Assembly: GCA_038145075.1 (NCBI GenBank)
Contig: JAYQOY010000012.1
Span: 1-38,498 of the forward strand
Direction of reading: 5' to 3'
Source: TMED14 sp038145075
Lineage (GTDB): Bacteria; Bacteroidota; Bacteroidia; Flavobacteriales; Schleiferiaceae
Length of the DNA: 38,498 nt
Below are positions 6,813 through 15,796 of this stretch, piece by piece. Position 1 is the first letter of the stretch. Each line of letters begins with the position of its first letter. A program made the position numbers and the translations under genes. The notes under the pieces are model-generated. The model was not told the origin of the DNA. It did not search any database and saw only the letters and a program-made list of their open reading frames with translations.

Positions 6813-9122
6813 ATGCACAATCCTGATTTCATTCAATCCATTCAAGACGATTACCGGCTTGCGGTTTTGAGCCGTGAGTGTAGTCTTTTGGGCCGAAAAG
6901 AGGTTCTGACCGGCAAGGCCAAATTTGGCATTTTCGGGGATGGAAAAGAGTTAGCGCAGATCGCATGGGCCAAGGTTTTTCGCGACGGGGACTTCCGAAG
7001 CGGCTACTACCGGGACCAAACGTTTATGATGGCCATTGGGGCTTTGACGCCTGCGCAATTTTTTGCGTCGCTCTATGCGGATACCTCGGTGGAGCGCGAA
7101 CCCTCCAGTGCGGGCCGTCAAATGAATGGCCATTTTGCTACGCGCTCTCTGGATGAAAATGGGGTGTGGAAATCCTTGGTGGATCAAAAGAATTCCTCCG
7201 CAGATATTTCTCCAACGGGCGGGCAGATGCCTCGTTTGCTCGGCCTCGCTCAGGCCTCCAAGATGTACAAGGCCTTGGGCGTTGAAAACGGCTTTAGTCG
7301 AAAAGGCCAAGAAGTAGCCTGGGGCACTATTGGCAATGCCTCCACCTCGGAAGGGCATTTCTGGGAGGCGATGAATGCGGCAGGCGTCATGCAGTTGCCG
7401 CTGGTCATGTGCGTGTGGGACGACGAGTACGGGATTTCCGTCCATGCGAAGTACCAAACCCTGAAGCAGAGCATCTCTAAAGCGTTGGCAGGATTCCAAC
7501 GCAACGAAGAGGATCCCGGTTTTGAACTGATTGTGGCCAAAGGCTGGGACTACGCCGAGCTGGTCCAAGCCTTTGAGAAAGCGGAACATGTAGCCCGTGA
7601 TGAGCACGTGCCCGTTTTATTGCACATTACAGAAGTCACACAGCCTCAGGGCCATTCTACCTCGGGATCCCACGAGCGTTACAAGAGCCCGGAGCGTTTG
7701 GCTTGGGAGTTGGAGTACGACGGCATTGTGCAGTTTCGGAAGTTTATTGAAGACCACAAACTCGTGTCTGCGAAAGCCTTGGATGCTTTGGAAGCCGAAG
7801 CCAAGGAGCAGGCGCGTGCCGACATGAAAGCGGCCTACGCGGCCTATTTGGAGCCCTTGCAGGGTATTCGGGACCAGGCCGCCGATTGGTTGGACCTTTT
7901 GGGCGATACCTCCGGTGCGAGCCGATTGAGGGCCGACAAAACAGCCATGTGGCGCGACTCCCTGTCTGCTGTGCGAAAGGCGGCGACGGAAGCGCGTGTT
8001 CAGGGAAAGGATACACAATCGGTGCAGGCCTGGTTGGAGATGCAGCAGGAAAAGGGTGCCCAGGCCTATTCGGCGCATTTGCATTCGGGCACCGCCCTGG
8101 ATGTTCCTGTGGTTCCCGCGGAATACGGCGACAGCCCCCAGCAGGTGGACGGCCGGGTGGTACTGCGCGACAATTTTCACGCCCTCTTCACCCGCTACCC
8201 CGAGACGCTGGTTTTTGGGGAGGACGTCGGTACGATTGGGGACGTGAACCAAGGTTTGGAGGGCATGCAAGAGGCCTTTGGCGAAACGCGGGTGTTTGAC
8301 ACAGGCATCCGTGAGGCCACCATTGCAGGTCAGGGCATTGGCTTGGCTATGCGCGGCTTGCGCCCCATTGCAGAGATTCAGTACCTGGATTACTTGCTCT
8401 ATGCCCTGGAGATTTTGAGCGACGACTGCGCTACGGTGCGCTGGCGTTCGGCGGGCGGGCAGAAGGCGCCTCTGATTGTCCGAACGCGCGGACACCGCCT
8501 CGAGGGCATCTGGCACTCCGGCTCGCCTATGGGCTTGATCCTCGGCTCTTTGCGCGGCATGTACGTCTGCACCCCGCGCAACATGACCCAAGCCGCGGGC
8601 ATGTACAACACCTTGCTGCAAGCAGACGAGCCAGGCCTGGTGATCGAATGCTTGAATGGCTACCGTTTGAAGGAAGCGCTGCCAACCAACTTGGCCGAAT
8701 TCACGGTACCCCTTGGGCAGGCGGAGGTGCTGCGCTCGGGCAGTGACATTACCCTCGTGACCTATGGATCCATGTGCCGCTTGGCGGAAGAAGCTGCAGC
8801 ACGCTTGGCCGAATGGGACATTGACGTGGAGATTGTCGATGCGCAAACGCTCCTGCCTTTTGACCGCAGCGCCACGTGCCTCGAATCATTGAAGAAGACC
8901 AACCGACTACTCGTGGTCGATGAGGACGTTCCCGGGGGTGCTTCCGCCTACCTGCTTCAGGAAATCCTGGAAGGGCAGGGGGGATACGCCTACCTGGATG
9001 CAGCGCCGGCCACCTTGACCGCGAAAGCTCACCGTCCCGCCTACGGCAGTGACGGAGACTATTTCTCCAAGCCCAGCGTGGAGGATATCGTCGATAAAGT
9101 GGTGAAAATCCTCGGTGAATAA
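6813..9122 (+). CDS. Fused E1 alpha/beta subunit of a 2-oxo acid dehydrogenase complex
   Basis: Thiamine diphosphate-dependent E1 component, with alpha and beta domains in one 769-residue chain; probably 2-oxoisovalerate (branched-chain) or another 2-oxo acid dehydrogenase. The alpha half (about 30-330) has GRQMNGHF, then GTIGNASTSEGHFWEAMNAA (ThDP/Mg-binding region) and WDDEYGIS. The beta half (about 430-769) has VFGEDVGTIGDVNQGLEG, DTGIREATIAGQGIGLAMRG, AEIQYLDYLLYA, and the transketolase C-terminal domain with VTYGSMCRLAEEAA and VDAQTLLPFD. The start MHNPDFIQSIQDDYR at 6813 is chosen because upstream codons belong to the divergent tal promoter region. No E2 or E3 gene is nearby. Substrate specificity is inferred, not visible. 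Confidence 0.88.
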   Translation: MHNPDFIQSIQDDYRLAVLSRECSLLGRKEVLTGKAKFGIFGDGKELAQIAWAKVFRDGDFRSGYYRDQTFMMAIGALTPAQFFASLYADTSVEREPSSAGRQMNGHFATRSLDENGVWKSLVDQKNSSADISPTGGQMPRLLGLAQASKMYKALGVENGFSRKGQEVAWGTIGNASTSEGHFWEAMNAAGVMQLPLVMCVWDDEYGISVHAKYQTLKQSISKALAGFQRNEEDPGFELIVAKGWDYAELVQAFEKAEHVARDEHVPVLLHITEVTQPQGHSTSGSHERYKSPERLAWELEYDGIVQFRKFIEDHKLVSAKALDALEAEAKEQARADMKAAYAAYLEPLQGIRDQAADWLDLLGDTSGASRLRADKTAMWRDSLSAVRKAATEARVQGKDTQSVQAWLEMQQEKGAQAYSAHLHSGTALDVPVVPAEYGDSPQQVDGRVVLRDNFHALFTRYPETLVFGEDVGTIGDVNQGLEGMQEAFGETRVFDTGIREATIAGQGIGLAMRGLRPIAEIQYLDYLLYALEILSDDCATVRWRSAGGQKAPLIVRTRGHRLEGIWHSGSPMGLILGSLRGMYVCTPRNMTQAAGMYNTLLQADEPGLVIECLNGYRLKEALPTNLAEFTVPLGQAEVLRSGSDITLVTYGSMCRLAEEAAARLAEWDIDVEIVDAQTLLPFDRSATCLESLKKTNRLLVVDEDVPGGASAYLLQEILEGQGGYAYLDAAPATLTAKAHRPAYGSDGDYFSKPSVEDIVDKVVKILGE

Positions 9123-9145
9123 GGGCCCAAGGAGAAATGAAAAAA

Positions 9146-9238
9146 GGCAAGGAGTCAAATCACACCGCTACGACCAACTACCCTTGCTACGTTTCCGTCC
9201 TGGGGGATTCATCAGGAGCTGGTTGTTTGATCCTTGCC
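9146..9238 (-). ncRNA. ffs: Signal recognition particle RNA (small bacterial SRP / 4.5S)
   Basis: On the minus strand a 93-nt segment has closing ends that pair perfectly (GGCAAGGA at the 5' end with TCCTTGCC at the 3' end, continued by TCAAA/TTTGA). Its apex carries the SRP domain IV signature: CCCAGGACG-GAAA-CGTAGCAAGGG, i.e. a GNRA-type GGAAAC tetraloop, the CAGG/AGCA symmetric-loop strands and the flanking asymmetric loop. This is the Ffh-binding hairpin of the signal recognition particle. Six T residues follow the 3' end at once (plus-strand A run 9140-9145), so the closing helix may double as terminator. The gene lies in the gap between the E1 and endonuclease genes. Confidence 0.88.
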
Positions 9239-9244
9239 CGGCTG

Positions 9245-9271
9245 CAAAGATAGCCGACCTTTACGCTACAA
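9245..9271 (-). promoter_or_regulatory. Promoter of the SRP RNA gene
   Basis: Reading on the minus strand, TTG (9271-9269) is followed after 16 bp by TATCTTTG (9252-9245), a perfect TAnnTTTG -7 box. The RNA 5' end at 9238 lies six bases downstream, the spacing expected of a Bacteroidota sigma-A promoter. Confidence 0.8.
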
Positions 9272-9282
9272 TTCGGAATTAA

Positions 9283-10890
9283 ATGTTTAAAAAACCTAGC
9301 CTCCTTCTCGCCGCCTCGCTAGCCCTCTGGGCCATAGAGCTTTCAGCGCAAATTTTGAGCACTACCACCCTGAGTCGCGGCGCGGTTACGGAACTACAGC
9401 GCGATTCGTCGGTGGTTTGGATCTACAACCCCACGTCGAGTTCGTTGACGATTGAGGCGGTCCGTACTGCCGGGTTCTACGGCGACACCTTGCTAGATAT
9501 TTACATGCCCCAAAATACCGTTGCAGCCGGAGATTCCATGGCGGTATCTGTGCGCTTTACCCCCGTTCACAACGTGGAGCACCTGCTGCCCCTGGTCTTC
9601 CAAACGGACCACGAACTGGGCGCGTTCGGCGTGAAATTTGAGGCCGATGGGGTGTACAGCCGAACCTACTATGCGTCCACGCAAAACCTGACGGAGGGGC
9701 CATTGCGTGCCGCCTTGACCAGCCTCTTGGGAAGCAATACGAGCTCCCTCTCCTACAATGTGGCGCGCGACAACATGTATGCCACCTTGGACAACCACGG
9801 CGGTATCGTGGAATGCGTGTACACGGGTCGCACGGCGACTTTCAACACCCGCGCGGGTGCCACAGCCAACAACTTCAACTGCGAGCACACTTTTCCGCAG
9901 AGCTTCTTTAGCAGTGCTGTGCCCATGCAAAGTGACATTCACCACTTGTTCCCCAGCGACGAAATTGCGAACACCCAGCGCAGCAACAACCCCTTTGGTG
10001 TAATCACTGGAACACCTGCCTGGACGCAAGGGGGCAGCAAGCGTTTAAACGGCGTTTTTGAACCCCGGGATGCCCACAAGGGCGATTGCGCCCGCGCCAT
10101 GCTCTACTTTGTCACTCGTTACGGCGACTATAGCAACTTCTACCTGCCCCAAGAGCCGACCCTCTATGCCTGGCACAAGAGTTTTCTGCCGGACAGTTTG
10201 GACCGCTACCGCAACGATGGCATTTACGCCCTGCAAAACAACCGAAACCCGTACGTGGACTACCCGCAGTTTTTGGACCGAATCAGCACCCTCGTAGGTC
10301 CCACAGCCGCCACGGCTGCGCCTAGCTTTTACCTCACGGAAGACACCCTGCATCTCCGACACTACACGAATTTGAGCAATCCCGGTACCCGGACACGTCG
10401 ACTCATAGTGGTCAACAACGGCAACATTCCCTTGGTCTTTTCCAATGTGCAGATTTCGACGAGCAGCATCACGGACGAATCCAATTGGTCCGGTGCAACC
10501 ACCTGCCCGGCCGGTGGCTTCATCGAGATTGAAGTCGACTACAATAGCGGCCAGGCCTATGTGGGCGAGTCCCTCACCTTCCAAACGTCGCACCCCTCTT
10601 TTCCGAGTGTCACCGTGCCCATCGCGAGCGTGGCAACCGTAGGGGAGGAGGAGTTGGCGGAGCCCGCTAGCTTCCAAGCCTGGTCTACTCGGAGTGGACT
10701 GCATTGCGAAGGCGTTCAGGCAGGCGACGAACTACGCCTCATCGGTTTGGATGGCCGCGTGTGGGCCTCTGAGCACATGTCGGTCAGCGGTTCCTGGGAT
10801 TTTCGAGGCGAATTGCCTGCCGTGGGCTTTGTGCAGTGCCTTCACGGTGCCGACGTGCAAATCCGTAAATTCGTCCAAACAAATTTCTAA
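9283..10890 (+). CDS. Secreted endonuclease I family protein with C-terminal sorting-like domain
   Basis: Exported non-specific nuclease of the endonuclease I (EndA/Vvn-like, beta-beta-alpha metal) family. A signal peptide occupies about residues 1-22 (hydrophobic run, then LSAQ). Residues about 30-125 look like a beta-sandwich 'choice-of-anchor' (ASPM/Hydin-like) domain. The nuclease core (about 130-345) carries NFNCEHTFPQS with the catalytic Asn/Glu/His region, SDIHHLFPSD, and RNPYVDYPQF. A second beta-rich module follows (about 350-450), and the last 75 residues (LRLIGLDGRVW...) resemble a degenerate type A T9SS sorting domain. Likely role: extracellular DNA degradation for nutrient use. 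The anchor assignment is inferred. Confidence 0.85.
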   Translation: MFKKPSLLLAASLALWAIELSAQILSTTTLSRGAVTELQRDSSVVWIYNPTSSSLTIEAVRTAGFYGDTLLDIYMPQNTVAAGDSMAVSVRFTPVHNVEHLLPLVFQTDHELGAFGVKFEADGVYSRTYYASTQNLTEGPLRAALTSLLGSNTSSLSYNVARDNMYATLDNHGGIVECVYTGRTATFNTRAGATANNFNCEHTFPQSFFSSAVPMQSDIHHLFPSDEIANTQRSNNPFGVITGTPAWTQGGSKRLNGVFEPRDAHKGDCARAMLYFVTRYGDYSNFYLPQEPTLYAWHKSFLPDSLDRYRNDGIYALQNNRNPYVDYPQFLDRISTLVGPTAATAAPSFYLTEDTLHLRHYTNLSNPGTRTRRLIVVNNGNIPLVFSNVQISTSSITDESNWSGATTCPAGGFIEIEVDYNSGQAYVGESLTFQTSHPSFPSVTVPIASVATVGEEELAEPASFQAWSTRSGLHCEGVQAGDELRLIGLDGRVWASEHMSVSGSWDFRGELPAVGFVQCLHGADVQIRKFVQTNF

Positions 10891-10902
10891 GACTCCCTAC
10901 GC

Positions 10903-11457
10903 ATGTCTCCTTTGCACAAGAAACTCGCCATCCAATACGGTATCATCAGCACCATACTTTCTGTGATTTATGTTCTCGGCATTTACATCGTGGACGAATC
11001 CCTGTTCACCTCCCAGTGGGGCGGCATGGTGGTGCTTTTGGGTACCTTGGTCCTCTTCATCGTGGCGGTCCTTCAGTATAAGAAGGAGAATGGGGGGTAT
11101 GCCAGCTTCCGCGAGGCCTTTTCGGCCTTCATGTTGCCCTTCATTTTTGCAACGGTCCTGAGTCTGGTCTTCAATCTGACCTTCTACAACTTTGTGGATG
11201 CGGATCTAGCGGGCCGAAATGCCGAACGCCAATTTGACCAAATGCTCGAAATGCCCGAGGACCAACTGAAAGGCGCCATGCAATTCATGGGCGTGGCCTC
11301 CACGGATGAGCTGCATGCCAACTTGTTGGATAAGGCTGAAGAGTCCAAAACCATCCTAGGTCAACTCAAAGCAGGCGGCATGGGCATGGTGTTCTTTGCC
11401 ATCTTAGGACTCATCGTAGCTGCGGTCACCAAGAAAAACCGTCCCGAATTTGACTAA
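10903..11457 (+). CDS. DUF4199 family membrane protein
   Basis: A 184-residue membrane protein typical of Bacteroidota DUF4199: two transmembrane segments at the N-terminus (about 10-28 and 37-55), a conserved YASFREAFSAFMLPFIFATVLSLVFNLTFYNF block with a third, an acidic soluble stretch, and a last helix near the C-terminus (MGMVFFAILGLIVAAVTKK). Its function is unknown. It begins 12 bp after the endonuclease gene and touches the following glycosyltransferase gene, an arrangement (DUF4199 before a GT2) that I recall as recurrent in Flavobacteriia. Confidence 0.8.
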   Translation: MSPLHKKLAIQYGIISTILSVIYVLGIYIVDESLFTSQWGGMVVLLGTLVLFIVAVLQYKKENGGYASFREAFSAFMLPFIFATVLSLVFNLTFYNFVDADLAGRNAERQFDQMLEMPEDQLKGAMQFMGVASTDELHANLLDKAEESKTILGQLKAGGMGMVFFAILGLIVAAVTKKNRPEFD

Positions 11458-11461
11458 GCCC

Positions 11462-12424
11462 ATGCTGGACCTTTCTATTGTCGTACCTCTATACAACGAG
11501 GCGGAGTCCCTCCCCGAACTCACCGCCTGGATCGATCGCGTTTGCAAGGCAGAAGGCCTGAGCTATGAGGTGCTCTACATCAACGACGGTTCCACCGATA
11601 CTTCCTGGGACGTTATTGCCGGACTGGCTAAAACATTTCCCACGGTGCGCGGCACCCGATTCCGCCGCAACCACGGCAAGTCCGCCGCGCTCTACGTCGG
11701 CTTCCAACAGGCCCAAGGCGACATCGTCATCACGATGGACGCCGATTTGCAAGATTCACCCGAGGAAATCCCCGGATTGGTGAAGGGCATTCGGGAAGAC
11801 GGCTACGACCTCATCAGCGGCTGGAAAAAGAAGCGCTACGACCCCTTGTCCAAGACCTTGCCCACCAAACTTTTCAACTGGGCGGCGCGCAAGATGTCCG
11901 GAATTTACTTGCACGACTTCAACTGTGGCTTGAAGGCCTACCGCTTAGAAGTAGCGCAAGCCGTGGAGGTTCAAGGCGAAATGCACCGCTACGTGCCCGT
12001 GCTGGCGAAAATGGCCGGTTACAGCAAGATTGGCGAGCAAGTGGTGCAGCACCAAGCGCGCAAATACGGCAGCACGAAGTTTGGCATGAACCGCTTCGTG
12101 AATGGCTTGCTCGACCTGGTCACCCTGTCCATGGTCAGCCGCTTCCAACGCCGCCCTATGCACTTCTTTGGCACCTGGGGGGTGCTCATGTTCTTGGCTT
12201 CAGGTCTCGCCTTGGCGGCCATGGGCGGACTGAAACTCTACCGCTTGGCGCAGGGCATGCGCCCCGGCCTGGTGACCGAAGACCCCTGGTTCTTCATCTT
12301 TTTGACGACGATGATTTTGGGCACCCAGCTGTTTGTGACCGGCTTGCTGGCCGAACTCATGGTGCGTCAATCCAGCAAGAAGCCCAAGTACTCCATCGGC
12401 GAGCACATCAACCCAGCGTCCTAA
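11462..12424 (+). CDS. GT2 family glycosyltransferase, polyprenyl-phosphate sugar type with two TM helices
   Basis: GT-A-fold glycosyltransferase like DPM1/GtrB, which transfer a sugar from a nucleotide donor to polyprenyl phosphate at the inner membrane. Seen are LDLSIVVPLYNEAESLPEL, YEVLYINDGSTDTSWDVI, the DxD motif in ITMDADLQDSPEEIP, and the acceptor-region HDFNCGLKAYR and YVPVLAKMAGYSKIGEQVVQHQAR..G.TKFG segments. Two C-terminal transmembrane helices lie at about 235-255 and 275-300. The ATG at 11462 is chosen; a TTG at 11450 would overlap the DUF4199 stop and add four residues. Confidence 0.88.
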   Translation: MLDLSIVVPLYNEAESLPELTAWIDRVCKAEGLSYEVLYINDGSTDTSWDVIAGLAKTFPTVRGTRFRRNHGKSAALYVGFQQAQGDIVITMDADLQDSPEEIPGLVKGIREDGYDLISGWKKKRYDPLSKTLPTKLFNWAARKMSGIYLHDFNCGLKAYRLEVAQAVEVQGEMHRYVPVLAKMAGYSKIGEQVVQHQARKYGSTKFGMNRFVNGLLDLVTLSMVSRFQRRPMHFFGTWGVLMFLASGLALAAMGGLKLYRLAQGMRPGLVTEDPWFFIFLTTMILGTQLFVTGLLAELMVRQSSKKPKYSIGEHINPAS

Positions 12425-12430
12425 GCATCC

Positions 12431-13408
12431 TTGAAGTTCAGCCTCATTTCCCCCACATTTGATCGGCCGGAGGAGGTTCGAGAATTCATCGCATCCACGG
12501 CCGCCCTGGCCTTCGACCGAAGCGAGTTTGAAGTTCTTTTGGCGGATGGGACGCCCCAGGACGGCTTGCGCGCCACCGTCGAGGCAGCCTCCCACGCATC
12601 CGGCCTGCCAGTCGTCTTTCTACACGAGGACTACCTCCCCGTTTCGGATGCACGCAATCTCGCGGCTCGCCAAGCCCAAGGCGACTACCTGATTTTCCTG
12701 GATTCCGATTGCTTACTGCCCAAGGACTACCTGCAGCAGGTCGCTGATGGGCTGGCGGCACAGGACTGGGACGCCTTTGGAGGCCCCGATGCGGCACCGG
12801 CAGACTTCAGCCCGCTCCAAAAAGCCATCAGTTTCAGCATGACCAGCTTTTGGACCACCGGCGGCATCCGTGGAGGAACCAAACGCACCGCCACCTACTA
12901 CCCACGTGGCTTCAACATGGGCATGAAGCGCTCCGTATTTGACGCGGTGGGTGGCTACGACATCCATTTCAAGACTGGCGAGGATATTGATCTCAGCATT
13001 CGCATCCAGCAAGCGGGCTACCGTGTTGGCCTGATCCCCAAGGCCGTGGTCTGGCACAAGCGTCGGAGCACCCTGCCTCAGTTCTTCAAACAGGTCCGTC
13101 GATTTGGCGCCGCCCGATGGGCCCTCGCCCAGCGCCATCCCGGCCAACTCAAGGTGACCCACCTCTTCCCAGTTTTCCTAACGCTTGGCACCCTGTTTTC
13201 TATTCTTCTAGGGGCCATTGCCGGAGTCCCCCTTCCCATCGTCTTCATCGGTTACTTTATGGTGCCCTCCATCCTCGCGGGTAGCCAGTACCGTTCACCC
13301 CACATTGGCTTCCTCGCCGTGGCCAGCACCGTCGTCATGATGAGCGGCTACGCCTTTGGCTTCCTGGAGGCTGTATTGGGAGGTGGCTTGCATAAAAAGC
13401 GCGGCTGA
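12431..13408 (+). CDS. GT2 family glycosyltransferase with C-terminal membrane segments
   Basis: A second GT-A glycosyltransferase (325 aa). N-terminal motifs are LISPTFDRPEEVREF and VSDARNLAARQAQGDYLIFLDSDC with the DxD. The acceptor side has PRGFNMGMKRSVFDAVGGYD and the ED motif GEDIDLSIRIQQAGYRV. Three hydrophobic segments occur in the last 110 residues. The start is a TTG at 12431, 7 bp after the previous stop, since MKFSLISPTFDRP is the expected N-terminus and no ATG is available. Acceptor and sugar are not recognisable; a role in envelope polysaccharide or glycolipid synthesis is inferred from the neighbouring GT2. Confidence 0.85.
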   Translation: MKFSLISPTFDRPEEVREFIASTAALAFDRSEFEVLLADGTPQDGLRATVEAASHASGLPVVFLHEDYLPVSDARNLAARQAQGDYLIFLDSDCLLPKDYLQQVADGLAAQDWDAFGGPDAAPADFSPLQKAISFSMTSFWTTGGIRGGTKRTATYYPRGFNMGMKRSVFDAVGGYDIHFKTGEDIDLSIRIQQAGYRVGLIPKAVVWHKRRSTLPQFFKQVRRFGAARWALAQRHPGQLKVTHLFPVFLTLGTLFSILLGAIAGVPLPIVFIGYFMVPSILAGSQYRSPHIGFLAVASTVVMMSGYAFGFLEAVLGGGLHKKRG

Positions 13409-13431
13409 GTCCCATTGCCTACCTTTATCCC

Positions 13432-13872
13432 ATGAAACTCTACGTCGTACACGGCATCAATTTGGACCAGCTTGGAACGCGTCAACCGGAGATCTACGGA
13501 ACGCAGACCTTGAGCGATCAATGGGCCATTTGGACCGGTTGGCTGTCCAAGCACTGGCCGGGCGTGGAGCTTGAGGCGCTTCAGTTCAACGAGGAGGCGG
13601 CCTGCATTCGCTTCCTGCAGGAGGTGGATGGCCCAGAGGTGGGGGTGGTGCTCAATCCGGGCGCCTGGACCCATTCGTCCATTCCCTTGCGCGATTGCAT
13701 GGCGGGTTTGAAGGCGGCCGTCATCGAGGTGCATCTGAGCCACACCTATGCGCGTGAGGCGTTCCGCCGCGTTTCGCTGTTGGCTCCCTACACCAAGGGC
13801 ACCATTAGTGGCTTGGGGTGGCAGGGCTACCGTTTGGCGATGGAAGCGCTTCTAACGGCCCAAATGCACTAA
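13432..13872 (+). CDS. aroQ: 3-Dehydroquinate dehydratase, type II
   Basis: Shikimate-pathway enzyme that dehydrates 3-dehydroquinate. The 146-residue protein fits the dodecameric type II family: VVHGINLDQLGTRQPEIYGTQTL with the active-site Tyr in IYG and the flexible-loop Arg; LNPGAWTHSSIPLRD; the catalytic-His segment EVHLSHTYAREAFRR; and SGLGWQGYRLAMEAL. It departs from consensus at GPNL (here GINL) and at the usual NHEG-like segment (here FNEEAA), but the core catalytic Tyr, Arg, Asn and His are kept. It sits just upstream of xerD. Confidence 0.9.
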   Translation: MKLYVVHGINLDQLGTRQPEIYGTQTLSDQWAIWTGWLSKHWPGVELEALQFNEEAACIRFLQEVDGPEVGVVLNPGAWTHSSIPLRDCMAGLKAAVIEVHLSHTYAREAFRRVSLLAPYTKGTISGLGWQGYRLAMEALLTAQMH

Positions 13873-13873
13873 C

Positions 13874-14773
13874 GTGGACTGGCCCCTCGCGCTCAAGCAG
13901 TTTGTTCAGTACCTGCGTTTGGAGCGCGGCCGAAGTGCCAACACCCTCAAAGCCTACCAGCAAGACCTGGAGCAGCTTCAGGCCTGGTCCCAGGAGCAAG
14001 ACCTTCGCCCGACAAGCTTGCCCCAGGAGGCCCTACGCCACTTCCTTCAAGCCCAGGCCAAAGCCGGCAAATCCCCCCGTACCCAAGCACGCATGCGCAG
14101 CAGCCTGCGCATGTTCTTCACCTTCCTGCTGGAAGAGGAGGTTCGCAAAGACAACCCCATGGAGGGCATAGAAGCCCCGCAGCTAGGCCGCAAACTGCCC
14201 GTTTACCTCACGATTGAGGAAGTGGACGCCCTGCTGGCCGCGGTGGACCGAAGCCAGTCCGGTGGTGAACGCGATGTGGCTATGTTGGAGGTGCTCTATG
14301 CCTGTGGATTGCGGGTGTCCGAACTCGTAGGTCTCCGCCTCGAGGATGTCTTCCGGGCAGAGGGCTTGATTCGGGTGGTCGGCAAGGGAAACAAAGAGCG
14401 CATCGTGCCCATTTACGCCTCGGCCTTGGACGCCCTCTACCGCTACATCGACGAGGTTCGGGTGCATGTCCCCGTGCAAAAAGGCCAGGAATCCTTTGCC
14501 TTTCTAAACCAGCGCGGCAAGGCGCTGAGTCGGGTGTGGGTGTTCAAGCGCTTGCAAGCCTTGGCCGAGACGGCGGGCATCGCCAAGAAAATTGGGCCGC
14601 ATACCTTGCGCCACACCTTTGCGACGCATTTAATTCAGAATGGGGCGGACATTCGGGTCATTCAAGCCCTGCTAGGCCACGAAAGCATCACCACCACGGA
14701 GATTTACACGCATTTGGAGCAGGTGCACTTGCGCGATACCGTGCTGACCTACCACCCCAAGAGTGCGGGTTAA
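13874..14773 (+). CDS. xerD: Site-specific tyrosine recombinase XerD (chromosome dimer resolution)
   Basis: Housekeeping tyrosine recombinase that resolves chromosome dimers at dif with XerC. At 299 residues it has the usual length. The N-terminal core-binding SAM-like domain (about 1-90) begins FVQYLRLERGRSANTLKAYQQDL. The catalytic domain has YACGLRVSELVGL (Arg I), VGKGNKERIVPI (Lys), HTLRHTFATHL (His-x-x-Arg) and LGHESITTTEIYTHL (His and nucleophilic Tyr). The GTG at 13874 follows the aroQ stop by one base and gives the family's N-terminus. It belongs to the chromosome and is unrelated to the element integrase at 17683. Confidence 0.9.
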   Translation: MDWPLALKQFVQYLRLERGRSANTLKAYQQDLEQLQAWSQEQDLRPTSLPQEALRHFLQAQAKAGKSPRTQARMRSSLRMFFTFLLEEEVRKDNPMEGIEAPQLGRKLPVYLTIEEVDALLAAVDRSQSGGERDVAMLEVLYACGLRVSELVGLRLEDVFRAEGLIRVVGKGNKERIVPIYASALDALYRYIDEVRVHVPVQKGQESFAFLNQRGKALSRVWVFKRLQALAETAGIAKKIGPHTLRHTFATHLIQNGADIRVIQALLGHESITTTEIYTHLEQVHLRDTVLTYHPKSAG

Positions 14774-14776
14774 GCG

Positions 14777-15796
14777 TTAGGAAAGGGGAATCTGCTTTTT
14801 CTTGCGCGCGTAGTACTGCCAAACGATGGAGCCTCGGTAGACCCCGGCGGATGGCCAGCCTTTGGCGTCCTGCTGTGGACGGAAGGCAAAACGGGCAAAC
14901 ATGCGGTAAAACTGGCCATGCGCCCGAACAATAGCCCAGCAATGCGCTCCCTGGCCTCGCCAGAGAAAGAGCAGGCCGGCAGCGCCATCTAGGAACAAGC
15001 GCGCCGCCACCACCCGCATGGCCGCGAGGGCAGGGAGGTTCTTGACGGCCACCAACAAGCTGTTGCGGAAGTTCAGGAATGTCTTTTGGGGTGATAGGGC
15101 GCCCAAGGTGCCTCCCCCGACGTGCAGGACCTTGGAGGGCGCTGCGGCATGCACCGTGTAGCCTGCGCGCCACATGCGCCAGCAGAGGTCAATTTCCTCC
15201 ATGTGCGCGAAGAGCTGCGTGTCGAGTTGGCCGGCACGCAGGAAGGCGGACATTCGGACCATAAGACAAGCGCCAGACGCCCAAAAAACTTCCGGGAAAG
15301 CTGGTTGATCGTACTGGCCCTGATCCGTTTCGCAATGGTCAAATATGCGGCCCTGGGCAAAAGGATAGCCCCAGAGGTCCATGCCGCCGCCCATGGCGCC
15401 TGCATATTCAAAGCGCTCGGGATGCCCGTAGTCCAGCAGCTTAGGCTGTATGGCCCCCGCCTGAGGGTGGGCATCCATGAAAGTCGTCAGCGGCTCCAAC
15501 CAGCCGGCCAAGGGCTCAATGTCCGAATTCATCAAGACCGCATACTCCAATTCCGGGTGGCGGTCCTGCAGCATCTTTAGAGCGGTGTTGTAGCCCCCCG
15601 CATACCCGCGGTTAGCATCCATGCCCAGCCAGAGTACCTCGGGATGCTGGGAACGGGTGTAGGTCTCGCTGTCGTCCTGGCTGCCGTTATCGGCGACCAC
15701 TACCGTCGCGTCGGGGCTATTCGCCACCACGCTGGGCAGGAATTTCTGGAGCCAGTGCACACCGTTCCAGTTCAGGATGACCACGGCCGTTCTCAT
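14777..15796 (-). CDS. GT2 family glycosyltransferase (rhamnosyltransferase-like)
   Basis: A 339-residue GT-A glycosyltransferase. Motifs seen: TAVVILNWNGVHWLQKFLPSV, VVVADNGSQDDSETY, NRGYAGGYNTALK, LMNSDIEP (DxD-like), then the acceptor domain WASGACLMVRMSAFLRAGQLDTQLFAHMEEIDLCWRMWRAGY with the ED motif. The C-terminal region is Arg-rich with a hydrophobic stretch, probably membrane-associated. Its ATG overlaps the stop of the upstream GWxTD gene (ATGA), so the two are cotranscribed. It converges on xerD with three bases between stops, leaving no room for a separate terminator. Sugar specificity is not visible. Confidence 0.86.
   Translation of the reverse strand: MRTAVVILNWNGVHWLQKFLPSVVANSPDATVVVADNGSQDDSETYTRSQHPEVLWLGMDANRGYAGGYNTALKMLQDRHPELEYAVLMNSDIEPLAGWLEPLTTFMDAHPQAGAIQPKLLDYGHPERFEYAGAMGGGMDLWGYPFAQGRIFDHCETDQGQYDQPAFPEVFWASGACLMVRMSAFLRAGQLDTQLFAHMEEIDLCWRMWRAGYTVHAAAPSKVLHVGGGTLGALSPQKTFLNFRNSLLVAVKNLPALAAMRVVAARLFLDGAAGLLFLWRGQGAHCWAIVRAHGQFYRMFARFAFRPQQDAKGWPSAGVYRGSIVWQYYARKKKQIPLS

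Noticed and set aside
13874..14773. XerD as part of the mobile element
   Set aside because: It lies 3 kb outside attL, has chromosomal composition, full catalytic set and the housekeeping XerD length.
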